A stretch of DNA of 52,500 bases from assembly GCA_001586965.3 (NCBI GenBank), contig LUCW03000132.1, positions 25,001 through 77,500 on the forward strand. The letters are read 5' to 3'. Below, piece after piece: positions 17,441-25,025 of this stretch. Position numbers and translations under genes: made by a program. Below the pieces are notes generated by a model. It saw only the letters and a program-made list of their open reading frames with translations. It searched no databases and had not been told where the DNA came from. Position 1 is the stretch's first letter, and each line of letters opens with the position of its first letter. The DNA is from Sphaeroforma sirkka. Taxonomy: Eukaryota > Opisthokonta > Ichthyosporea > Ichthyophonida.

Positions 17441-18721
17441 CACTCCTCGCCTTATGAACAGAATGGTCTCCACCTCCGACGACAAGTCCATCAAACTGTG
17501 GGAGTGGGAGATCCCGGTGGACTATAAACACATCGCCGAGCCCGGCATGCACTCCGTACCCGCCGTTGCCATGCACCCTAAGGGTCGTTGGATGGCCTTC
17601 CAATCCCTGGACAACACAATACTTATCTACGGAGTGGGTGAGCGGTTCAGGATCAATAGCAAGAAGCAGTTCAAAGGTCACCTGATTGCCGGGTATGCGG
17701 TCCAGCCCGGGTTCTCGTCCGACGGGCGCTACGTCATCTCGGGTGATTCGGAGGGCAAACTCATCATCTGGGACTGGAAGTCTACCAAGATCTACAAGTA
17801 CGCTTGGGTTACTATCCTGTTAGGGTTACTATCCTGTAGTGTCACGTTTTCTTTCGTTATGCTCGGTATTTGTTGTGCCATGGGCCGTCCATAGTTCGTC
17901 ATTGTCCTGTTCTTATCCTTTTGTCCCGCTTATTCTATTTTTATCTTCTGTCCTGTCCTGTATTGTTTTGGCTCTGTCCTGCCCTGACCTGACGTGCCGG
18001 GACATAGTGTGTCGTCTATATCCGCAATCAATAGGTTCTGACACAGGTTTCTTTAGTGGTGCGTGCGCGTTTAGCGCTGCTATTTGCTGTCAATTTAATT
18101 GCATTGTGCATATAGTGTCGTAGTAGGTGAAGCCCGTCCATTCCCGCAAGTGTGCCGACTCACTTCATTGTGTATATGTATCAAAGATTGGTGCCAAAGT
18201 CGGCCTCGAAAATACAGGCACACTGAACTCACCATCATTTTTCGACATTCGTGAATTATGTATATGTCACGTAACAGCACTCTATTTCCCTTCTGGATAT
18301 TCTATCTTCACAATCATCGCATCACCACACGTCACGTCCAGATCAAGCGCTCTCCAGTGTGCCTCCTAATTATATTAATCCAATTACACCCCTAATCCTA
18401 TCACACCCCTCATTCGATCACACCCATAATCCTATGTCACTCCTAGTCCTATCACACCCCTTATTCTATCGCACTCCTAATCCTATCACACTCCTAATCC
18501 TATCACACTCACAATCCTATCACACTCTTAATTCTATCACACCCATAATACCAACACACCTAATATTATCACCCCCTCTCTCTCTCTTCCACGGCCCATC
18601 CTCTTCTCACAGACGGTTGGAGTGTCACACAAAGGTTACAATCGGCTGTCTGTGGCATCCGCACGAGCCGTCCCAGGTCATCACATGCTCTTGGGATGGT
18701 ACTGTCTCAGTGTGGGACTAG
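11384..18721 (+). CDS. CDC40: Pre-mRNA splicing factor PRP17/CDC40 (WD40), seven exons
   Basis: PRP17/CDC40 is a second-step splicing factor in the catalytic spliceosome. Exons inferred from human CDC40 similarity and GT-AG ends: 11384-11861, 13743-13894, 14452-14530, 15540-15893, 16532-16736, 17462-17797, 18613-18721. The phases all join and give 1713 nt, 570 aa (human about 579). The N-terminus [16 protein letters not shown] is acidic/serine-rich; then come the conserved SGYVED...FEEQRRTF block, the GPWAKW motif in exon 2 and [10 protein letters not shown] in exon 4. The WD40 propeller starts at [15 protein letters not shown], with repeats ending VKLWEY, VKMWDT, IVQWDT, IKLWEW, IIWDWK and VSVWD. 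The start is the first ATG of the conserved N-terminus. Most introns contain their own minisatellite or exon-edge duplicate. The gene product is itself a spliceosome part. Confidence 0.95.
11862..13236 (+). repeat. First PRP17 intron: AT and GT microsatellites
   Basis: GT-rich and AT-rich tracts alternate from about 12110, including (GT)n at about 12291-12319 and 12415-12444 and long (AT)n at about 12718-12758 and 12830-12910. All frames are Tyr/Ile/Val/Cys repeats and are not genes. Confidence 0.85.
13237..13712 (+). repeat. ~75-bp minisatellite at the end of PRP17 intron 1
   Basis: About six degenerate tandem units of roughly 75 bp. Each contains GTGTATGTATGTTGTTCG, then a TTTATT..ATATGCATGCCATCC block and a TATTGATATCTACGTACC-like end. 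One unit is truncated near 13495-13520. The array stops about 30 bp before the exon 2 acceptor (13742). Confidence 0.8.
13914..14108 (+). repeat. Hexamer/12-mer minisatellite at the start of PRP17 intron 2
   Basis: Interleaved units of the type CAGATG, CAGATA and CACATA begin 20 bp inside the intron that follows exon 2 (donor at 13895) and run for about 195 bp. All frames are artefacts of the repeat. Confidence 0.85.
14676..14783 (+). repeat. Tandem ~53-bp duplication in PRP17 intron 3
   Basis: Two near-identical copies that begin GGATCGTTTGGTGACCA, continue with a TGCATAGTGTGTGCATGCAG block and end AATGAGTT lie one after the other. Confidence 0.85.
15283..15517 (+). repeat. 26-bp minisatellite, nine units, directly before the PRP17 exon 4 acceptor
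   Basis: Nine units of about 26 bp of the form GTGTATCTCATATATCCC followed by AACTTAAC. The array ends 22 nt before the acceptor AG at 15538-15539. Each unit carries a CTTAAC or CTNAN hexamer resembling a eukaryotic branch-point sequence, and a pyrimidine-rich part, so the array is a series of potential branch sites. That role is inference. Confidence 0.85.
16762..16782 (+). repeat. Short (AT)n microsatellite in PRP17 intron 5
   Basis: About ten AT repeats between the real exon 5 donor and its decayed copy. Confidence 0.85.
16815..16845 (+). pseudogene. Copy of the PRP17 exon 5 end and donor in the following intron
   Basis: The segment around ATGGAGGCAACAGGCACGT repeats the real exon end and donor at 16723-16744 (ATGGAGGCAACAGGTACGT). 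The donor GT is changed to GC. It lies about 95 bp downstream of the original. Confidence 0.65.
17306..17375 (+). pseudogene. Decayed copy of the PRP17 exon 6 acceptor and exon start
   Basis: CACTCCTCGCC is followed by a GAGCAGA acceptor-like end, then a stretch matching the first ~45 nt of exon 6 with many substitutions (ATGACA..CCATCAA, then GTGGCCAGTG against GTGGGAGTG). The real junction with the same CACTCCTCGCC lead is at 17440-17462. A (AT)n tract (about 17409-17438) separates the two. Confidence 0.6.
17798..18612 (+). other. PRP17 intron 6 with pyrimidine-rich minisatellite
   Basis: The intron opens with a duplicated GGGTTACTATCCTGT (about 17806-17837). From about 18374 to 18575 it holds about eleven degenerate units like CCTAATCCTATCACAC, followed by a CT-rich tract and the acceptor at 18611-18612. 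Units carry CTAAT, which resembles a branch-point core. Confidence 0.8.
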
Positions 18722-18793
18722 CGTTCTGGTGCGTGTGGGCGTAGATTTATACATACATACATACACGCGCATCCGTGTATTGTACATAAAAGG

Positions 18794-18799
18794 AATAAA
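18794..18799 (+). terminator. Putative PRP17 polyadenylation signal
   Basis: A canonical AATAAA hexamer 73 nt after the PRP17 stop codon, the usual distance for a poly(A) signal. No transcript evidence is available. Confidence 0.55.
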
Positions 18800-18902
18800 C
18801 ATACATATGTGTCGTACTAAGTGTGCGGCTTATAAGGTGTGCCAATTGAATGCGCTGAGATACTCCATGTGACTATACTCGTAGGCCATTGGTGTAAAGA
18901 CA

Positions 18903-18923
18903 ACCCCCACCCCCCCACCCCTT
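18903..18923 (-). other. C-rich tract with minus-strand G-quadruplex potential
   Basis: CCCCC-A-CCCCCCC-A-CCCC reads on the minus strand as three long G runs separated by single bases. It lies about 180 bp past the PRP17 stop codon in the convergent spacer. Quadruplex formation is inference. Confidence 0.45.
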
Positions 18924-19272
18924 CAAATGTATGATGTGATCCGTGCGTGTGAGCTGTATTATTTGCACGCAGGTAGGTGTGGCAGCGGTTTTTGACAGCA
19001 TGCGGCTTTGACGTGTGCCAGCGTTGCGCTAGATAGTGTGGGTATGTACTGTGATGATCTACTTGATACAGAGATCGCGTATTCTTACGGCCTGGATACC
19101 TTCATATGCCAATACATCTATGCTCAATCTATATCACTCATATGTTTGCAGCCACTCGAATGTTCGACAGTTGACAGTGAATCATATTGGTGCTCGTTTG
19201 CCACCATTAGATTTATAGCCTCTTAAGTCGGAAAATGCTGTCTCATGCAATTTTGCGTTCTGTGATGGTGTA

Positions 19273-19520
19273 TGCGTAGTCGGAGAAGCACCCAATTCTC
19301 CGATCAACATGTATGTACACTTCTTAACTTACGTAGATAGAAGGGAACCCCTGGTACACTGGTCAGCATCTATATATATTCGTAGTTTACGTAGTTAGAA
19401 AGCCTCTGATCTCCTAATCAGAGTAAATGTAAACTTCTTAGATTACGTGGTTAGAGAAGCCCCAGAAACCCTGATCAGCGCTTGAGCACACTGTATTGTT
19501 TACGTAGTGAAAACTCGCCA
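19273..19520. repeat. Degenerate ~57-bp tandem repeat
   Basis: Four to five diverged units, each opening with a CGTAGT(T/C)AGA-like motif (near 19275, 19335, 19391, 19447 and 19504), then GAAGCCCC-like and CTGATCAGC-like blocks and a CTTCTTAGATTA-like end. It lies downstream of both convergent genes. Confidence 0.65.
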
Positions 19521-19922
19521 GGAGAAACTGATACCATACCTCAGTGGTATATCTCTCAGCCGTGACTAATTGCAGGAATGCCAGACGAGGCTTAAAACTG
19601 ACACACATTATTTCACACCCACATATATACTCATATCTAACGACATCCTATCTATCAAAGAGTATCGCAATCCTCGAAAACTCCTAATATACACAGATTT
19701 GTTTGTATTTGTCGCCAAACATGTAACGGCGTAAACCCACCCATGCGAGATACCAACACATAGCCGAAATACAAATGGACGGTCTTAGTACATTCAGATA
19801 CTTCTGCATAACCTTGTTACCAAGAGTTGAATGCTCTGGTGTATTTGTGTTCAATTGCTACGGCACAATCGTGCCCCAATTTGGTTTCTATGCAGAAACC
19901 TGGATCATACACACGCTCACAG

Positions 19923-22900
19923 TTACAGTGGGACGAGAGAGTCTCTGTGTGCACGTTGTAGAAAACTACGGGACCTACCCCTCGTCTTGCTCTTGGCTGC
20001 GGCTAGCTCCTTCTCGCACAATGCCTTGAGAACATCGTAGTTGGGGTCCACTATATCGTCCATATCCGTCTGATGCAAATGGTGTGTTGCGTATTCGTGC
20101 AGAAACCGCACAGCGGCTCTGGCATCCTTGCGGTCGTGTAAGGTCGTGTACGCCTTCTCAAACCGTTCGCACCGTAACACCTGAGCACTCGTCGCTGTGT
20201 CGTTGTGTGCGACCAATTCGTACAACCGACACGTGCGCTTCTGCAAGCCCGGCATCACTACATCGTCCACAGGACGGGCCACGAAATCGTCTTTGACCAA
20301 CGAGTACGTGACATCGCTGATAAGCACATCCGTGCCATACTTCTTATTGTCCGCCTCCAACCGCGAGGCAAAGTCCACATTATTGCCAAGCGCTGTGTAG
20401 TTTAAGCGCGTCACACTGCCACAGTTCCCCACAATGGCATCGCCCGTGTGGATGCCTATCCGCTGGTGAAGAGCCGGATACCCCTGCAACGCCCACTCCT
20501 CTCTTAGCAGACTCAGCCGTGCTTGGCACAGTAAGGCCGACTCGCAGGCCCTGTGTGCGTGGTCCACTACTATCTCTGGTGCGTTCCACATGGCCACTAT
20601 ACTATCGCCGATGTACTTGTCCACCGTGCCTTTGTTCTCGTGCACGATCTCAGACATGCACTGTAGATAGTCGCCCAGGACCGTGTTGAGCTCATTGATA
20701 TCCAGGCTCTCACTGATCGTCGTGAAGTTGACTATATCTGTGCAGAACGATGTGATCAGCTTGTTCTGGCCTCCTAACGTTGCTTCCAGCCCGGACTGTA
20801 CCAGAAGACGTACAACATCCGGGGGTACATACTTGCTGAATGACCGCATACTCGTGCGTATTATACCCATCACCTCGTATATCCGTGCAATCTCCTTCAC
20901 TGGCGAAATCAAACCGTCGGATTCCACCGCCTGCGAGAAGTCCAACCGGGCAAACTTGGACAGGTTCTTGGTACACTCGACCAGACGCCTCGACACCATG
21001 TGCGCAACAATAGCGGCTGCTACGAGTGATAAAACGAGAATCGCTACCGCAGCAGCCACAGTTATATGCAGGATATTCTGAAACTCGTCTTGATAGTCGT
21101 CGGCGGGAACGACCACGGCTAAAACCAGGTTTCCGCCGACAAACGAGAAAAACCCGATCGCGAGTATGTCGCCATTGTCCATGATGTGCACCGTGGGGGT
21201 TTGAGAAGCGCTCTTTGCAAGGGCCATAGATGCATTCTGGAACCCTAACGGAACACTCTCGCACACGACACAAGCATCCGTTGCCGGATATCCACACTGT
21301 ACATCATCTGGTACAACAGGATTCCCATTATCACAGCCCGCGGTGGCAGGCAATTCCGGACGCACATCCACGTAGCACTCGCCAGTATCCAGACAGAGCT
21401 GGGAGAGAAAGTCACTCATTACGTCCAGGAGTTCGTTGCCCGAGTCGTAAAGCCTGACCCGTTCCAGCACAGTCTGTCCGGGAGTTGTGCAGTTCACAAT
21501 GCGCTGCAGTGAGCTCCCAGCGGCCTGTGTGCGGTTGGTCGTGGCCAGGAGGTTCCCTTGCGAGGACTCGAACATAACCGCATACCCCGTCTTGTAGTAG
21601 TCCTGACTATCCAATATACGAGACATCTGAAACAGTGTCAAATCCGATCCTACAATGGCAACCATTGGCTGGCTCAGATCCTGGGGCACGCGGAATGCCA
21701 GCGTTGCACCCAACAACGAACCACCTATAAACGTATACACGGGTGACCATTGGGGCCCCGTATCGTTCGCTACTATCTTAAACCACGGCCGATCAAGAAT
21801 GTCAAATGCCGCCTCGGGCCGGGTGTCTGTGAGGTTGTACACAGTGCAACCGGCCACAGTTTCTTCCGCCACACAGGTGTTGTTGATGCCGTAATTGGCA
21901 GCGGTGGGGGCCACATTGGTGTCTTGAATGAGCAGACGAATACTGTTGGTGTGGTTGAAATCATCCCCGTTTCCGTCCAGATAGGGCATGTACACCTTGT
22001 TATCTAGGTACGCAATAAATGTCCCTGATGGACTGGTGTAGTTCATGTCCATTGTCTCGTTGAACGACTTGTACATGTACGAAGTGATGAGTGTAGAACT
22101 ATTAGACGACTGTATGGAGGGGATAAGAAAGTATCCTGCCGTCAATACGGTCTGCAACTCAGGTAAGAAAAACTCTCGACTCAAACCCACGTCCAAGCCC
22201 AGCCAGATCTGTTTTGAGAGTATCATCACCGCAGAGGTCATCTGGCCGAGTGTTACGTTGTACACTAACGCTGTCGTCACACACACCACTATCAGCAACT
22301 CGATGCCTGCTATGGACATCAGAGCCGTGCGAATGGATATAAACTTTCTATGAAGATTTTTGAACACGGTCTGATCGTCCATATCTGTGTCGAGCAGTAC
22401 TCTGCGCCAGCCCTTGGGGTTGGTTCGTTTCAGCGCTTTGTACAGCCCCTCCCTATGCAGCGGTGACACGGGCACCAGAGGGAACCAGCCTTCCTGTGCC
22501 GTGAGATTGCGCATGGGGATGGCTATCTCACCCAACGCCACGGGGCCTTGCATGACCACCACCACCAGCTTAGACACGTCTCCGAGCAACCTGTCCAGGT
22601 AGTCTCCGTGTGACGCGGCTTTATCCAGGCCGCTCGCGGTCGACTCCGCTATACTCCCTACTGCAGCCCTGCTCGCACCATCCAGGCTGGCACTGGCACT
22701 CGCTTGACGCCGCCATCGCGAGGCGCCGGACATCGTCGACGCACTCAAGGACCGGCCACTCACACTTTCCGAGCCCTGTAACTCTCCCCTCTTTTTATTA
22801 TTATTTGCACACTGTTCTTTCTGCAGCTGTGTCCATCCAGTGTTCACGGTTACATCCGTATCCCATACTGGATTATGTACCACAGGCCGCAGATCCTCGG

Positions 22901-25025
22901 TCGACGTCATCGCTGACAATGGCCGACAGCGTGCGGACGGAGACGAACCCCTCGAGTGCACATTTGGTGAGAGATGTAACGATTGAGGTCTCCCATTCTT
23001 TGAACGACCCCTTGGCAGAATATTTCCAATGGTAAGATTGCTGCTGCTAGACGACCGAGGAGGTTTGGCTGTGTCCTTCAGAGTGTTGTTGAAGTTGTTG
23101 TCCGATATAAGTCTGCGAAGATTGAGATGAAAAGTATCAGAGAGCGGTGGTTCTCGCGATACATTGGCTAACGGGCTTCTATCAGTATGGTGGGGTGACA
23201 ACGGGGACACTGCTTTTGTTTTGTTCATGAAGCTGGTTGCCCTTCGGAAAGGCGCCCTTTGGGTGCCCGTGACACTCTCAATATTTGACTGTGGCTCTGG
23301 TATCAACGTACTGGTTTGTGATATAGACCCGATACCTTCACTTCGCTGCTTTGTCAATGTCTTCAATTTTGCAGCCTTTTTCTCGCTGCTAGCCACTGCA
23401 TTTATATGTTCGTCAATAGCCGAACTAACACTGGTCTCCGTATCAGTTTGCTTAGGATTCAGCAGAATATCCATCATATCACTGTGCACCGTCACATCAG
23501 GGCTGCATCTTCCTGAAGCGTTTGGTGATATAGCCAGCGTTGGCCTTTTCTCTGTTTCTAGGTCACTTTTGTTCGCAAAGACTGCTTCCATATTTTCGCT
23601 TACAACATCCCCTGTTTCTAGGTCACTTTTGTTCGCAAAGACTGTTTCAATGCTATCGCGTACACCATCCCCTGCACCTATATCCTGCTGGACTACCCCA
23701 TCAACTACTTGTAGTTCCTTCTGCTCTCCAATTCCCCGTTCTGCTTCTTGAATAGATGTACTTAACCGCTTGAAAGCTGACATTGACATTTCAGGTGTGT
23801 GTGTGCCGGTGGGCGATACGGTTCTATTGAAATACTCTGTATCCAACACATCTTTAGCGCTTGATACCCGGCTAATGGTGCTCTGTGCACGTTTTGTACC
23901 AGCCTTCCGCATCGCTGCGTTCTTTTGAACATTAAGTGTTTGTGTATTCTGTTGTTGCGCCTGCGTCCTGGCCACTCGCTTCGCTAAGGTAAGAGGTCCA
24001 TCAGCCTTCAAGTCTTCCGTCAGATAATCGTGCTCTTGACTTATATATTCGTCTAGGGTTAAAGATTCACTGCGGACGTCAAGTGTCTTGCCACAGCCAT
24101 CCCTATTGACGCCCCTACCGCTCCCTTGTACAAATGCGACTACTTTGAAATCCAGGTAAGCCACCGTGTCTAATTCACTGATGGTGTTGTGTGCGTCATG
24201 CCCTGCAAAGAAATCTAAACTAAGACTATCTGAGGCTGTGGTTCCCCCGTCAGTCTTCCTGCGCAAACCATCTGTTACAGGTAAGGGACTACTCATGTGC
24301 AAAGCCTCTGTTTGGCAACTTACTGACCGTTGTTGATCAGAAATCCTCGACCCTTTGATCAGACTTGAGATGCCAGCTATGCTTGACATGCGCATGCGGT
24401 TGAAGGTAGTACTGCTTACGCTTGTAGGTGTGGTACTCCGGGAAGTTGCAGGCGAATATTGTGTGATATTTGAGTTATATTTCGCAGCTGTGTCTGTACT
24501 CAATTCCGATGACGCACTCATGTCTGCACTCGCATTCGAGTCTTCCTCGTCCCGCTCAGAGTATATGCCCGTGCCTGTTACCATAGGAAGCGTAGTTGTT
24601 GTGTGAGATCTACGCGTACGCAGATGTGTATCGATATTGTTCTTATCGGACAGCTGCGAGTGCTTCATGTCTACACTAGATTCACTCACACCAGAATTCA
24701 CAACATCCTTAGAGGCAACTGGAGTCGTGGGTCTGACGGGTTGTAATGTTGATTCGTTGTGTGCAATTTTTTCACTTGCCTCTTCTTTACCTCCATCTTT
24801 ATACCTATCCAGCTGCGTTGCTGAAGACATTCGTTTGGATATCGCGCTGACATTATTGTCTGCAGTTTGATATCCAATGAGGACCGCCTCACGTATTCTA
24901 ACGCGAAGTAGGGGTGTGTCGATTCCCTCGAAACCCACACGCACATAGCCTCCGTAACTGGCTGTTGCGGGTAGTGCGCAGTCATACTGGGACGTCTTTC
25001 GGGCAGGCTCATGTGGATATGCCAT
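19923..25025 (-). CDS. Receptor-type class III adenylyl cyclase (Cache ectodomain, HAMP-like linker, single catalytic domain)
   Basis: Predicted to make cAMP from ATP under an extracellular ligand. Residues ~60-800 are mostly disordered and Ser/Thr-rich. A possible C2-like strand block is at ~817-850, TM1 ~902-925, an ectodomain ~926-1320 and TM2 ~1321-1342, then a HAMP-like linker and the catalytic domain ~1400-1580. The ectodomain has many N-glycosylation sequons and a Cache signature (DRPWF near 1080, then W-S-P-V-Y). Catalytic residues: metal-binding Asp1430 (CTDIVNFT) and Asp1474 (GDSI), adenine-selecting Lys1470 and Thr1544 (K/T pair, class IIIb), transition-state Arg1555. The usual Asn of the VNxAxR motif is Asp1551. 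One catalytic domain per chain implies a homodimer. A 20-residue segment is duplicated in tandem at ~462-500 (VFANKSDLET twice). No intron is seen; the start is the first Met of the frame. Confidence 0.88.
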   Translation of the reverse strand: MAYPHEPARKTSQYDCALPATASYGGYVRVGFEGIDTPLLRVRIREAVLIGYQTADNNVSAISKRMSSATQLDRYKDGGKEEASEKIAHNESTLQPVRPTTPVASKDVVNSGVSESSVDMKHSQLSDKNNIDTHLRTRRSHTTTTLPMVTGTGIYSERDEEDSNASADMSASSELSTDTAAKYNSNITQYSPATSRSTTPTSVSSTTFNRMRMSSIAGISSLIKGSRISDQQRSVSCQTEALHMSSPLPVTDGLRRKTDGGTTASDSLSLDFFAGHDAHNTISELDTVAYLDFKVVAFVQGSGRGVNRDGCGKTLDVRSESLTLDEYISQEHDYLTEDLKADGPLTLAKRVARTQAQQQNTQTLNVQKNAAMRKAGTKRAQSTISRVSSAKDVLDTEYFNRTVSPTGTHTPEMSMSAFKRLSTSIQEAERGIGEQKELQVVDGVVQQDIGAGDGVRDSIETVFANKSDLETGDVVSENMEAVFANKSDLETEKRPTLAISPNASGRCSPDVTVHSDMMDILLNPKQTDTETSVSSAIDEHINAVASSEKKAAKLKTLTKQRSEGIGSISQTSTLIPEPQSNIESVTGTQRAPFRRATSFMNKTKAVSPLSPHHTDRSPLANVSREPPLSDTFHLNLRRLISDNNFNNTLKDTAKPPRSSSSSNLTIGNILPRGRSKNGRPQSLHLSPNVHSRGSSPSARCRPLSAMTSTEDLRPVVHNPVWDTDVTVNTGWTQLQKEQCANNNKKRGELQGSESVSGRSLSASTMSGASRWRRQASASASLDGASRAAVGSIAESTASGLDKAASHGDYLDRLLGDVSKLVVVVMQGPVALGEIAIPMRNLTAQEGWFPLVPVSPLHREGLYKALKRTNPKGWRRVLLDTDMDDQTVFKNLHRKFISIRTALMSIAGIELLIVVCVTTALVYNVTLGQMTSAVMILSKQIWLGLDVGLSREFFLPELQTVLTAGYFLIPSIQSSNSSTLITSYMYKSFNETMDMNYTSPSGTFIAYLDNKVYMPYLDGNGDDFNHTNSIRLLIQDTNVAPTAANYGINNTCVAEETVAGCTVYNLTDTRPEAAFDILDRPWFKIVANDTGPQWSPVYTFIGGSLLGATLAFRVPQDLSQPMVAIVGSDLTLFQMSRILDSQDYYKTGYAVMFESSQGNLLATTNRTQAAGSSLQRIVNCTTPGQTVLERVRLYDSGNELLDVMSDFLSQLCLDTGECYVDVRPELPATAGCDNGNPVVPDDVQCGYPATDACVVCESVPLGFQNASMALAKSASQTPTVHIMDNGDILAIGFFSFVGGNLVLAVVVPADDYQDEFQNILHITVAAAVAILVLSLVAAAIVAHMVSRRLVECTKNLSKFARLDFSQAVESDGLISPVKEIARIYEVMGIIRTSMRSFSKYVPPDVVRLLVQSGLEATLGGQNKLITSFCTDIVNFTTISESLDINELNTVLGDYLQCMSEIVHENKGTVDKYIGDSIVAMWNAPEIVVDHAHRACESALLCQARLSLLREEWALQGYPALHQRIGIHTGDAIVGNCGSVTRLNYTALGNNVDFASRLEADNKKYGTDVLISDVTYSLVKDDFVARPVDDVVMPGLQKRTCRLYELVAHNDTATSAQVLRCERFEKAYTTLHDRKDARAAVRFLHEYATHHLHQTDMDDIVDPNYDVLKALCEKELAAAKSKTRGRSRSFLQRAHRDSLVPL

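Larger units (their letters stand above)
18722..19922. other. Intergenic region between convergent PRP17 and adenylyl cyclase genes
   Basis: Besides the poly(A) signal it holds a C-rich stretch (18903-18923) and a degenerate tandem repeat (19273-19520). I see no gene here; the short open frames have no recognisable features. Confidence 0.6.

Noticed and set aside
20084..24870. Plus-strand frames opposite the cyclase
   Set aside because: Shadows of a 1700-codon frame with clear catalytic and Cache motifs.
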